Assembly: GCA_963739975.1 (NCBI GenBank)
Contig: CAVUCK010000020.1
Span: 1 to 64,000, forward strand
DNA length: 64,000 nt
Source of the DNA: JALZMG01 sp963739975
GTDB taxonomy: Bacteria > Actinomycetota > Acidimicrobiia > Acidimicrobiales > Ilumatobacteraceae
Direction: 5' to 3'
Shown here: piece after piece, positions 43,695 to 52,503 of the stretch
How positions within the stretch are numbered: the first letter of the stretch is position 1
How the letters are laid out: the number at the start of each line of letters is the position of its first letter
Position numbers and translations under genes: made by a program
Notes under the pieces: model-generated
Databases searched by the model: none
What the model saw: only the letters and a program-made list of their open reading frames with translations
What the model was told of the DNA's origin: nothing

Positions 43695-44093
43695 TCAGCT
43701 GAGCAGCGAGACGAGGTCCTGGACGGCGAGCACGACGAGGAACACCAGCACGGTGCCGCCGAGGGCGCCGTACCACCAGCGCTTGGGGTGGTCGGCGCGC
43801 CAGAAGCGGCGCATCGACAACACGATGCAGACCATCGCCACGAGGTTGATGGCCAGGCCGATCGCCGGCCCGACGCCGCCGGCCACCCCGATCGCCGGCA
43901 GCACGAACGGGAAGACGATGTACATCAGCAGGCAGCGCACCGTCGCCACCAGCAACGACGTCTGGAACGCCTGGCGCGCCCCCTCGGCCGACCCGGCCGG
44001 ACCGTCCACAGGCAGCCGCAGGACCCGCCGCATGACACGGTCCGCCCCCGACCGTCGGGCCGTCGGCGCGCGGTGGAGGACCTCGGTGCTCAT
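43695..44093 (-). CDS. Small membrane protein, function unknown
   Basis: 132 residues from ATG at 44093. Three hydrophobic segments can be seen (CLLMYIVFPFVLPAIGVAGG, GLAINLVAMVCIVLSMRRFW and WYGALGGTVLVFLVVLAVQ), with a charged N-terminus (about 40 residues, Arg-rich). I do not recognise a family. It lies upstream of bfd on the same strand, 43 bases from its ATG, with the iron box between. Confidence 0.6.
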   Translation of the reverse strand: MSTEVLHRAPTARRSGADRVMRRVLRLPVDGPAGSAEGARQAFQTSLLVATVRCLLMYIVFPFVLPAIGVAGGVGPAIGLAINLVAMVCIVLSMRRFWRADHPKRWWYGALGGTVLVFLVVLAVQDLVSLLS

Positions 44094-44169
44094 ACCAGAC
44101 GTGATCGTACGTGCGCTCGACCGCCGACGCCGTCTGGGTGAGGGAACAGCACGGATCTGACGTTTTCGC

Positions 44170-46473
44170 TCACGCAGACGGCGTGGGCGACGTGGCGGCG
44201 GTGATCGCCTGCCAGACCCGCTCGGGCGTGGCCGGCATGTCGATGTGGCGGACGCCGAGGTGACCCAGCGCATCGACGACCGCCGACTGCACGGCCGGCG
44301 TCGACCCGATCGTGCCGGACTCGCCGATGCCCTTGGCCCCGAGCGGGTTGAGCGGCGTCGGCGTCTCCATGTGCACGACCTCGAAGCTCGGCAGCTCGGC
44401 GGCCGAGATCATGGCGTAGTCGGCGAGGTTCGACGTGACCGGGTTGCCGTCCTCGTCGTAGCGCACCTCTTCCATCAGGGCCTGCGCCGCGCCCTGGGCC
44501 ACCCCGCCGTGGACCTGGCCCTCCAGGATCAGCGGGTTGATGACGCGCCCGGCGTCGTCGACGGCGATGTGGCGGGTGTGGCGCACCCGGCCGGTCTCGG
44601 TGTCGACCTCGACGACTGCCACGTGGGCGCCGAACGGGAACGTCGGGCCGGCGGCCTCGAACCGCGTGTCGATGAGCAGCGGCTGGCCACCTTCGGCCGC
44701 CGCCACCGACAGCTCGCCCCACGTCTTGGCGACGGCTGGCGTGCCGGCGACGTGGAAGGCGCCTTGGTCGAGATCCAGCTGGACGTCGGCCACGTCGGCC
44801 TCCAGCTGCTCGGCGGCGAGCTCCCGGGCCATGTCGACCAGCTCGCCAGCCGCCTTGTCCACCGCCGCGCCGCCCTGCTGCAGCGATCGCGACCCCATCG
44901 TCCCGCCGCCGGCCGGCACCAGATCGGAGTCACCCCAGACCAGCTCGATGCGGTCGATCGGGATGCCGGTCTTTGCGCTGGCGATCATCGACCACGACGT
45001 GTCGTGGCCCTGGCCGTGCGGCGACGTGCCCGTGTGGATGATCGCTCGGCCATCGTCGAGCACCTCGATCTTCGCCGCCTCGCCCATCGGTGGGACGCCC
45101 CCGGTGATCTCGACGTAGGTGCTGACGCCGATGCCCATCTGCACCACGTCGCCGGACGCCCGCCGGCGGGCCTGCTCGGCGCGCAGCTCGTCGTACCCGG
45201 CGGCCGCCAGCGCCCGGTCGAGCGCGCCGACGTAGTCGCCGACGTCGTAGGTCTGGTCGACGGCCGTGGTGTACGGCTCCATGAACGGGGCGATGAGGTT
45301 GGTCCGGCGGACCTCGGCCGGGTCCAGCCCGACCTCGGCGGCGAACAGGTCCATCGCCCGCTCGATCGCCGCCGTGGCCTCCGGTCGGCCGGCGCCGCGG
45401 TAGGCCGTGGTCGGCGTGGTGTTGGTGACCACCGACGTCGTGCGGCACTCGATGTTCGGGATGGCGTAGACCCCCGACGACATCGGGCGGGTCATGAACG
45501 GGGCGAGGATCGCCCCCATGTCGCAGAACGCACCGGAGTCCTGGATGACGTGCAGGCGGTAGTGCGTCACGGTGCCGTCCCGGCGCCCGCCGATCGTGAC
45601 GTCCTGGACCTGCGCCCGGCCGTGACCGAGGGCCATCATCGACTCGCTGCGCGTCTCCTGCCAGCGCACGGCGCGACCGAGCCGCTTGGCGATCGGCCCG
45701 AGCAGGATCTCCTCCGGGTACGTCGTGATCTTGGCCCCGAACCCGCCGCCGACGTCCGGCGTGATCACCCGGACGTCGGTGTGCTCGACGCCGTTGTGGG
45801 TGACGAACTGCTCCTTGATCCCGTGGGCGTGCTGCGTCGAGATCCACTGGTGCAGGCGGTCGTCGATCCACACGGCCGCCGAGCCGCGCACCTCGAGCGG
45901 GCACGGTGCGACGCGCTGGTTGATGAACCGGCCCGACGCCGTGACCTCGCAGTCGGCGAAGAACTCGTCCCCGGTGACGTCGGGCAAGCCGAGGGCCGTC
46001 GTGTCGAACACGACGTTGCCGGGCGCCCCGTCGTACAGCTGGGCCGAGCTGGTCATCGCGGTGGCCGGGTCGATGCAGGTGTCCAGCGGCTCGATGTCGA
46101 CGAACACGGCCTGGGCGGCGTCGACGGCGGCGGCCCGGGTCTCGGCGACGACGGCGGCGATCGGCTCGCCGACGTAGCGGACGCGGTCCATGGCCAGCAA
46201 CGGCCGGGCGACGCCGGGGTTGAACGGCGACGGGACGGGTTCGAGGCCGAGGTCGACCCCAGTGAACACGCCGACGAACCCAGGGATGGCAGCGGTCTCG
46301 GACGTGTCGATCGACGAGATCGTCCCGTGGGCGACCGCCGAGCGGACGTAGGCGACGTGGGCCGCGCCGGCCAGTTCGGGGAGGTCGAGGTCGTCGAGGT
46401 ACATGCCGCCGGTGGTGAGGAACTTGGGGTCCTCCTTGCGGACGACGCGGTTCCCGAGGATGCTTCCGGGCAC
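44170..46473 (-). CDS. Molybdenum hydroxylase large subunit, orphan (form II type)
   Basis: 767 residues with PDVGGGFGAKITTYPEE, TSPHGQGHDTSWSM and GAKGIGESGT, all the molybdopterin and catalytic-Glu motifs of the CoxL/XdhB family, and AYRGAGR at the active-site loop (form II). No S or M subunit is next to it, so it may use those of the 38000-41768 operon or be encoded apart from its partners. It starts at ATG 46473 and is divergent from the DUF192 gene. Its N-terminus (LGNRVVRKEDPKFLTTGGMYLDDL) is the usual family opening. Confidence 0.87.
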   Translation of the reverse strand: MPGSILGNRVVRKEDPKFLTTGGMYLDDLDLPELAGAAHVAYVRSAVAHGTISSIDTSETAAIPGFVGVFTGVDLGLEPVPSPFNPGVARPLLAMDRVRYVGEPIAAVVAETRAAAVDAAQAVFVDIEPLDTCIDPATAMTSSAQLYDGAPGNVVFDTTALGLPDVTGDEFFADCEVTASGRFINQRVAPCPLEVRGSAAVWIDDRLHQWISTQHAHGIKEQFVTHNGVEHTDVRVITPDVGGGFGAKITTYPEEILLGPIAKRLGRAVRWQETRSESMMALGHGRAQVQDVTIGGRRDGTVTHYRLHVIQDSGAFCDMGAILAPFMTRPMSSGVYAIPNIECRTTSVVTNTTPTTAYRGAGRPEATAAIERAMDLFAAEVGLDPAEVRRTNLIAPFMEPYTTAVDQTYDVGDYVGALDRALAAAGYDELRAEQARRRASGDVVQMGIGVSTYVEITGGVPPMGEAAKIEVLDDGRAIIHTGTSPHGQGHDTSWSMIASAKTGIPIDRIELVWGDSDLVPAGGGTMGSRSLQQGGAAVDKAAGELVDMARELAAEQLEADVADVQLDLDQGAFHVAGTPAVAKTWGELSVAAAEGGQPLLIDTRFEAAGPTFPFGAHVAVVEVDTETGRVRHTRHIAVDDAGRVINPLILEGQVHGGVAQGAAQALMEEVRYDEDGNPVTSNLADYAMISAAELPSFEVVHMETPTPLNPLGAKGIGESGTIGSTPAVQSAVVDALGHLGVRHIDMPATPERVWQAITAATSPTPSA

Positions 46474-46589
46474 TCGAACTCCCTGGTGAGGTGGCGGGCG
46501 GCTCGGGGCGAGCCGTGCGCTGGCACTGTACCCAGCGCCCTGTTCGGCCCGCCGATCGTGGCGGCCGGCAGTTCTGGCATCCTGTGCGC

Positions 46590-46937
46590 GTGGCCTGGCT
46601 CGTGAGTGGCGCGCGCGTCCTGGCCTCGGCCGAGGTGGCGAGCGCCCGCGCCGACAAGCGGCGCGGGCTGTTGGGTCGCGACGGTGTCGAGGGGGCGCTG
46701 GTCATCGAGTCGTGCCGCTGGGTGCACACCGTCGGGATGCGCTTCCCGATCGACGTCGCGTACGTCGACGCCGAGGGCACGGTGGTCAAGATCGTGCGGA
46801 TGGGCCGGCACCGGATGGGGTGGCCGGTGCGCGACGCCGAGTGGGTGATCGAGGCCCAGGCCGGCGCGTTCGAGCGGTGGAGCCTGTGCGTCGGCGACCC
46901 CGTCGAGCTGCGCGACGGCCCCGCCCCCGACCCGTGA
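46590..46937 (+). CDS. DUF192-family protein
   Basis: About 115 residues from GTG at 46590. RRGLLGRDGVEGALVIESCRWVHTVGMRFPIDVAYVD with FERWSLCVGDPVEL fits DUF192, a small beta-rich domain found in bacteria and archaea and without a proven activity. No signal peptide is visible. The first nested-palindrome repeat follows 17 bases after its stop. Confidence 0.75.
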   Translation: MAWLVSGARVLASAEVASARADKRRGLLGRDGVEGALVIESCRWVHTVGMRFPIDVAYVDAEGTVVKIVRMGRHRMGWPVRDAEWVIEAQAGAFERWSLCVGDPVELRDGPAPDP

Positions 46938-46954
46938 CCCCGCCCCCGTCCTCC

Positions 46955-47039
46955 CCATCGGAGGGTTTGGGCGCACCGGAGGGTTTCCGTACCGGCAGGG
47001 GCGCACGAAACCCTCCGGTGCATCGAAACCCTCGGATGG
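46955..47039. repeat. Nested-palindrome repeat, copy A
   Basis: 85 bases. Outer arms are CCATCGGAGGGTTT and AAACCCTCGGATGG (13 of 14 pair); inner arms GCACCGGAGGGTTT and AAACCCTCCGGTGC pair perfectly; about 21 bases lie between. The GGAGGGTTT unit so occurs twice direct and twice inverted. It lies between DUF192 and rsmI. Confidence 0.85.
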
Positions 47040-47046
47040 GAGGGGC

Positions 47047-47952
47047 GTGACGGCCGCGGCGGGGGGGCGGTTGGTGCTCGTGGGGACGCCGATCGGGAAC
47101 CTCGGGGACCTGTCGCCGCGGGCGGTCGAGGCGCTGGCCGGGGCCACGCTGATCTGCTGCGAGGACACCCGCCGGACCGGCCGCCTGTTGCAACACGCCG
47201 GCCTGCGCGACCGCCGGCTGGCGATCGCCAACGAGCACACCGAGCGGGCCCGGATCGGCGAGGTCCTCGACGTGCTCGCCGCCGGTGGTGACGTGGCCCT
47301 CGTCACCGACGCCGGCACGCCGGGCATCAGCGATCCCGGCGAGCGCCTCGTGCGGGCGGTCCTCGATGCCGGCCACGACGTGACCACCGTCCCCGGGCCC
47401 ACCGCGCTCGTCACCGCCCTCGTCGCCAGCGGGTTGCCGACCGGGCGGTTCGCCTTCGAGGGCTTCCTGCCCCGCACCGGCCGCGCCCGCGCCGACCGCC
47501 TGGCCGAGTTGGAGAACGAACGACGCACGCTCGTCCTCTACGAAGCCCCGCACCGCGTGCTGCGCACGCTGGCCGACCTCGCCGCCGCGCTCGGCCCCGA
47601 GCGGCCCGTCGTCGTGGCCCGCGAGCTGACCAAGCTGTACGAGACGGTGGTGCGTGGCACCCTTGGCGACGTCGAGGTCGGCACGCCGCGGGGTGAGTAC
47701 GTCCTCGTCGTCGCCGGCGCACCGGACGCTCTCGACGGGCCCGACGACGACGCGATCCGCGCCGCGCTGCGGGTCGAGCGGGCTGGCGGCGCGTCGACCC
47801 GTGACGCCGCGTCGGCCGTCGCCAAGCGGCTCGGCGTGTCGCGACGTGTGGCGTATGACCTCGCGCTGTCCGAATCGCGAGGGGTCACGAACACTACGGT
47901 GAGCCCGGCGGATGACGAACGTCCCGAACCCCACCCCGACGGCGACCGTTGA
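47047..47952 (+). CDS. rsmI: 16S rRNA (cytidine1402-2'-O)-methyltransferase
   Basis: 301 residues. LVLVGTPIGNLGDLSPRAVEAL at the start, CCEDTRRTGRLL and DAGTPGISDPG are the SAM and RNA motifs of the TP-methylase RsmI, with FEGFLPR and REL(T)KLYET in the C-terminal half. It 2'-O-methylates C1402 in the ribosome decoding centre. GTG start at 47047; its 3' end overlaps the HAD gene by 41 bases. Confidence 0.93.
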   Translation: MTAAAGGRLVLVGTPIGNLGDLSPRAVEALAGATLICCEDTRRTGRLLQHAGLRDRRLAIANEHTERARIGEVLDVLAAGGDVALVTDAGTPGISDPGERLVRAVLDAGHDVTTVPGPTALVTALVASGLPTGRFAFEGFLPRTGRARADRLAELENERRTLVLYEAPHRVLRTLADLAAALGPERPVVVARELTKLYETVVRGTLGDVEVGTPRGEYVLVVAGAPDALDGPDDDAIRAALRVERAGGASTRDAASAVAKRLGVSRRVAYDLALSESRGVTNTTVSPADDERPEPHPDGDR

Positions 47953-48754
47953 CAGCGGGTTCGTCCCGGAGTACCGGCGCATGGTCGGCGTCGGCCCCAG
48001 TGCCGCCTTCTTCGACCTCGACCGCACGCTGATCGCCGGCTCGTCGGCGTTCGTGCTCGGCATGGCGGCCCGCCGGGCCGGGATGGTGCCGACCCGGGAG
48101 TTCTTGCGCGACGTCGGCGCCGCCGTGCGCTTCAAGCTGCGCGGGTCGACCGACGGCACGACCGACGACGTCCGGGCGCGCATCCTCGGCGCCGTGCGCG
48201 GGGTGCGCGTCGACGAGCTCGTCGCCCTCAACGCCGAGGTGCTGCCCCGCCTGCTCGGCAAGATCCGCCCAGAGGCCCGCCGCCTCCTCGACCTCCACCG
48301 CCATGCCGGCCGCAACACGTACATCGTGTCGGCGGCGCCGGTCGAGATCGTCGAGCCGCTGGCCCACTCCCTCGGCATGACCGCCGGCATCGGCACCCGC
48401 AGCAAGATCGTCGACGGGGTCTACAACGGCCAACTCGCCGGCCCGCTGGTCTACGGGCCCGGCAAGGTGACGGCGATGGAAGAGATCGCCCGCTGGGACG
48501 GCCTCGACCTCGCCCAGTGCTACGCCTACAGCGACTCGGCCAGCGACCTCCCGATGCTGCAAGCGGTCGGCCACCCGGTCGCCGTCAACCCCGACGGCCG
48601 GCTCGGGCGCCACGCCCGCGACAACGCGTGGCCCGTCGTGCACTTCAGCCAGCGCACGAAGTCGGTGATCCGCCGCTCGTTCACCGCCGCCGGGGCCACC
48701 GCCGTCGCCGGCGCCTCCTTCGCCGCCGGCACCCGCTACGGCCGGGCCCGCTGA
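47912..48754 (+). CDS. HAD-family phosphatase (SerB-like, HAD-IB)
   Basis: 280 residues. FFDLDRTLIAGSSAF (motif I with Asp35 and Asp37), IVSAAP (motif II) and CYAYSDSASDLPML (motif IV) are the HAD residues; GPGKVTAM has the motif III Lys. The hydrophobic C-terminal tail (AAGATAVAGASFAAG) may be membrane-attached. This subgroup (HAD-IB, 1-acylglycerol-like or phosphoserine-like) is known for varied small phosphate esters. It overlaps rsmI by 41 bases. Confidence 0.8.
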   Translation: MTNVPNPTPTATVDSGFVPEYRRMVGVGPSAAFFDLDRTLIAGSSAFVLGMAARRAGMVPTREFLRDVGAAVRFKLRGSTDGTTDDVRARILGAVRGVRVDELVALNAEVLPRLLGKIRPEARRLLDLHRHAGRNTYIVSAAPVEIVEPLAHSLGMTAGIGTRSKIVDGVYNGQLAGPLVYGPGKVTAMEEIARWDGLDLAQCYAYSDSASDLPMLQAVGHPVAVNPDGRLGRHARDNAWPVVHFSQRTKSVIRRSFTAAGATAVAGASFAAGTRYGRAR

Positions 48755-49578
48755 AAGCACCCGTTCTGGCCGTCGCAAACGACTCACAGCGGCCGTCTGC
48801 TACGGCCAGAACGGGGTGGTTCGACTCGCATTGCCACATTCCGGCGGGCGACGCTGATGCGCTCGTCGAGGCCGCCATCGAGGCCGGTGTGACCACCATG
48901 GTCACGATCGGGTGCGACCGGGCCACGTCCCTCGAGGCGTTGGCGGTCGCCCGACGCTTCCCGGGCGTGCGGGCCACCGTCGGACTGCACCCGCACGAGG
49001 CCCGCCACGGCGTCGACACGATCACCGACCTCTTCGCCGACGCGACGGACGAGTCGGACGGCTCGATCGGCCCGATCGCCGTCGGGGAGTGCGGCCTCGA
49101 CTACCACTACGACCACTCGCCCCGGGCCGACCAGCGGGCCGCCTTCGCCGCCCAGATCGCGCTGGCCCACGAGCTCGAGCTGCCGTTGGTGATCCACACC
49201 AGGGAGGCGTGGAGCGAAACGTTCGACCTCCTCGACATCGAGGGCGTGCCGGCGCGCACCATCTTCCACTGCTTCACCGGCGGCCCGGACGAGGCCTCTG
49301 CCTGCCTGCAGCGCGGCGCCTACCTCAGCTTCTCCGGCATCGTGACGTTCAAAGCTGCCGCCGACGTGCAGGCGGCGGCGGCAGCCACGCCGCTCGACCG
49401 AATGCTCGTCGAGACCGACAGTCCGTACCTCGCTCCCGTCCCGCACCGGGGCCGACGCAACCAGCCGGCGTTCGTCCCGTTCGTCGGCGCCCGCCTCGCC
49501 GAGCTCCACGGCGTCGACCCCGCCACGGTGCGCGACACCACGAACGCCAACGCCCACGCCGCCTTCGCCCTGCGCTGA
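48751..49578 (+). CDS. tatD: TatD-family deoxyribonuclease, start uncertain
   Basis: WFDSHCHI has the HxH metal motif at the true N-terminus of the family; GECGLDYHYDHS, PLVIHTREAW, FHCFTGG and VETDSPYLAP follow in order, as in TatD 3'-5' DNA exonucleases. No ATG, GTG or TTG lies in frame between the upstream gene and WFDSHCH; only CTG at 48751 or 48766 is present. I give 48751 as the left limit, but the real start is unresolved. The hairpin at 48761-48814 lies inside this region. The rest of the protein is intact. Confidence 0.75.
   Translation: MKAPVLAVANDSQRPSATARTGWFDSHCHIPAGDADALVEAAIEAGVTTMVTIGCDRATSLEALAVARRFPGVRATVGLHPHEARHGVDTITDLFADATDESDGSIGPIAVGECGLDYHYDHSPRADQRAAFAAQIALAHELELPLVIHTREAWSETFDLLDIEGVPARTIFHCFTGGPDEASACLQRGAYLSFSGIVTFKAAADVQAAAAATPLDRMLVETDSPYLAPVPHRGRRNQPAFVPFVGARLAELHGVDPATVRDTTNANAHAAFALR
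48761..48814. repeat. Perfect 13-base inverted repeat at the tatD start
   Basis: CCGTTCTGGCCGT (48761-48773) and its exact complement (48802-48814) enclose 28 bases. It covers the place where a normal tatD start codon is expected and begins 7 bases after the HAD stop. It could be a hairpin in the mRNA or a small inserted palindrome. Confidence 0.7.
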
Positions 49579-49621
49579 GCGGCATCCTCCCGGCGCCCGG
49601 CTCGTCCTAGCGTGCAGCGGG

Positions 49622-52486
49622 ATGGAGGGAGGGCCGCGGCTGATCGTCGACGTGCTCGGCCCCGTGCGCCTGCGCCGCGCCGACGGGCTCGACATCACTC
49701 CCGACGGTGACCTGCAGCGCCGGCTGCTCGCCCTGCTCGTCCTGCGGCGCGGTGAGCACGTCAGCGTCGATCGCGCCGTCGACGCGCTGTGGCCCGACCG
49801 CCGTCCGCGCGACCCGCTCGCCGCGCTGCAGACCCACGTGTTCCGGCTCCGTCGCGCGCTGCCGGACGGCGCGCTGACGTCGTCCGATCGCGGGTACCGC
49901 TTGGATCCGGCCGCCGTCGACGTCGACGCCGATCGGCTGGCGGCGGCCGTGACCGACGCGGCCGGGCGTCGTGCCGCCGATCCCGACGCGGTGGCCCACG
50001 ACCTGGCCGAGGCCATGGCGGCATGGCGCGGCGCGCCCTACCCGGAGCTGGTCGACGACGACGAGGGCAGGATCGAGGCCGCCCGCCTCGGCGACCTTCG
50101 CGTCCGGGTCATCGAGGAGCGCGCCGAGGCCCTGTTGGCGGTCGGGCGCGCCGACCACGCCCTGCGTGACCTGACGTCGCTGGTCGACGACCACCCGCTG
50201 CGCGAACGGCCCCACGATCTGCTGATGGCGGCGCTCGCCGCGTCCGGCCGCACCGTCGACGCGCTGCGGGTGTACGACGACTTCCGGCGCCGGCTCGGCG
50301 ACGAGCTCGGCATCGAGCCCTCGCCGGTCCTCGCCGCCCGCCACGCCGCGCTGCTCGGCAGCTCGGCGACGCCCGATCCGGGGCTGCAACACCGCCTGCC
50401 GCTGCCGATCACGTCCCTGATCGGTCGCCACCAGCTCCTCCTCGACGCCGTGGCCATGACCGACGCCCACCGGCTGATCACCATGCTCGGACCCGGCGGG
50501 GTCGGCAAGACCCGCCTCCTGGTCGAGGTCGGCAACCGGCTGCGGGTCCAGCGCCCCGGCCGGCCCGTCATGCTGGCCGAGCTGGCGACCGCAACAACGG
50601 CCAGCGCGGTCGACACGGTGGCATCGACGCTCGGGGTCGAGCGCCGGGACGGCACGGCGACCGAGGAACGCCTGGCCACCATCGTCGGGACGGCCGAGGT
50701 CGTGCTGCTGCTGGACAACTGTGAGCACGTCCTGGAGCCGATCGCCGAGCTGGTCGAGCGGCTGCTCGCCCGGTGCCCGGGTCTCGTCGTCGTGGCCACG
50801 ACACGCGAGCGGCTGCGCATCGCCGGCGAGCAGCTGTGCCCCGTCGCCCCGCTGCCGATCCTCGCTGACGGCGGGCCGGCCGTCGAGCTGTTCGTCGAGC
50901 GGGCCCGCGCCGTGCGGTCCGGCTACTCGCCCGACGTCGCCGACGCGGCGCGGATCGCCGAGATCGTCCGCCGCCTCGACGGGCTTCCGCTGGCCATCGA
51001 GCTGGCTGCGGCGCGACTGCACACGATGGACGTGGCCGACGTCGCCCGCGGCCTCGATCGCCGGTTCCGGCTGCTCGCCGCGGGCAGCCGCACCGTGACC
51101 CGTCACCGCTCGCTCGGGGCCGCCGTCGAATGGTCCTACGCGCTGCTGTCCGCCGAGCTGCAGGAGGTGTTCACCGCCGTCTCCACGTTCGTTGGCCCGT
51201 TCGACGTCGCCGGCGCGGCCGCGGTGGCGGCGGTCGACGAGGCGACCGCGGCGGACGCGCTCGACTCGCTGACGGAACGGTCGCTCGTCGTGCGCTCGCC
51301 GGGTGGCCGGTACGCGCTCCTGGAGACGTTGCGGGCGTTCGGGCTGGAACGGCTCGCCGCCGGCGGGCGCGAAGACCTGGTGCGCCGACGCCACGCCCGC
51401 CACTGGACCGACTGGGTGCACTCGGTCGCTGCGGACCTGACCGTGTCGGGTACGAAGGGGCTGTTCGACATCGAGGCCAACCTGCCCGACGTCTCGGCCG
51501 CCTTCGACTGGCTGGTCGAGCGCGGCGACGCCGTGGCCGCCGCCGAGTTGCTGTACGGGCTGTACCACTACGGCTTCCAGCGGCTGCGCCCAGACGTGCA
51601 GGCGTGGGCCGACCGGGTGATCGCCCTCGACAGCGAGGCGCCGCACGTGACGGCGATGCTGGCGATGAGCGCGACCAGCCGGTGGCTGCGCGGCGACGTC
51701 GCCGGGATGGCCGATCGCCTCGCCCAGGCGCTCGACCACCACCACCGGCGCGGAGGTGGCGAGATGCCCCACCTCCTCGCCCAGAGCCTGGGCGACCACG
51801 CGCTGTTCGACGGGCGCCTCGACGACGCCCAGCGGTGGTACGAAAAGGCCCGCGACTCGAGTGCCGGCGACCTACCGTCGTGGATGTTGGCGCGGGACAC
51901 GATCGTCCTCGCCCGCACGTACGCCGGCGACACCACCGTCGCCGAGGCGGCCACGTCACTGCTCGCCAGCGTCACCGACCTCGTCACGCCGTCGGCGGCG
52001 ATGACCTGGTACTGCGCCGGCGAGGCCGTCCTGACCACCGACCCCGTCGTCGCGCGTCAGCGGCTCGCTCGTGCCGTCGAGATCGCCGAGCTCACCGGCA
52101 CGCCGTTCGTCGCCGGCATCGCCGGCACGTCGCTGGCGTCGATCGAGGCCCGCCGCGGCGACCCGTACGTCGCCGCCCAGCACTACCGCCGCCTGCTCGA
52201 CCACTGGCGCCGGGCCGGCGTGTGGTCGACGCAGTGGACGATGTTGCGCGCCGTCGCCGGGCTGCTGTTCCGGCTCGGCCGGTATCGCGACGCCGCGGTG
52301 CTCACGGCCGCCGTCACGTCGACGACGTCGGGGCACCGCGTGTTCGGCGAGGACGAGGTGGCGCTCGCCACGCTCGCTGGTCAGCTGCGTGACGTGCTCG
52401 GCGACGCCGCCGCCGAAGCGGCGTTCGCCGAGGGGGGCGTGCTCGACGGCGATGCCGCCGTCGAACACGCCCGCCGGGCGCTGTAG
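49622..52486 (+). CDS. BTAD/NB-ARC transcriptional regulator (AfsR/SARP type)
   Basis: 954 residues. Residues 1-90 are an OmpR-type winged helix (VDRAVDALWPDRRPRDPLAALQ), 90-240 a bacterial transcriptional activation domain, then an ATPase with GPGGVGKTRLLVEVG (Walker A) and VVLLLDNCEHVLEP (Walker B) and a TPR-like C-terminus. This is the SARP-AfsR plan of actinobacteria, which often activate antibiotic or stress genes. The target genes are unknown; the adjacent divergent flavin enzyme is a candidate only by place. Start ATG at 49622. Confidence 0.85.
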   Translation: MEGGPRLIVDVLGPVRLRRADGLDITPDGDLQRRLLALLVLRRGEHVSVDRAVDALWPDRRPRDPLAALQTHVFRLRRALPDGALTSSDRGYRLDPAAVDVDADRLAAAVTDAAGRRAADPDAVAHDLAEAMAAWRGAPYPELVDDDEGRIEAARLGDLRVRVIEERAEALLAVGRADHALRDLTSLVDDHPLRERPHDLLMAALAASGRTVDALRVYDDFRRRLGDELGIEPSPVLAARHAALLGSSATPDPGLQHRLPLPITSLIGRHQLLLDAVAMTDAHRLITMLGPGGVGKTRLLVEVGNRLRVQRPGRPVMLAELATATTASAVDTVASTLGVERRDGTATEERLATIVGTAEVVLLLDNCEHVLEPIAELVERLLARCPGLVVVATTRERLRIAGEQLCPVAPLPILADGGPAVELFVERARAVRSGYSPDVADAARIAEIVRRLDGLPLAIELAAARLHTMDVADVARGLDRRFRLLAAGSRTVTRHRSLGAAVEWSYALLSAELQEVFTAVSTFVGPFDVAGAAAVAAVDEATAADALDSLTERSLVVRSPGGRYALLETLRAFGLERLAAGGREDLVRRRHARHWTDWVHSVAADLTVSGTKGLFDIEANLPDVSAAFDWLVERGDAVAAAELLYGLYHYGFQRLRPDVQAWADRVIALDSEAPHVTAMLAMSATSRWLRGDVAGMADRLAQALDHHHRRGGGEMPHLLAQSLGDHALFDGRLDDAQRWYEKARDSSAGDLPSWMLARDTIVLARTYAGDTTVAEAATSLLASVTDLVTPSAAMTWYCAGEAVLTTDPVVARQRLARAVEIAELTGTPFVAGIAGTSLASIEARRGDPYVAAQHYRRLLDHWRRAGVWSTQWTMLRAVAGLLFRLGRYRDAAVLTAAVTSTTSGHRVFGEDEVALATLAGQLRDVLGDAAAEAAFAEGGVLDGDAAVEHARRAL

Positions 52487-52503
52487 CCAGGTCCGGGTCG
52501 GGA

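Noticed and set aside
49607..51799. Long open frame on the minus strand opposite the BTAD regulator
   Set aside because: It is a mirror of GC-rich coding sequence, with Arg/Gly/Asp/His bias and no family motifs; the plus-strand frame has clear domains.
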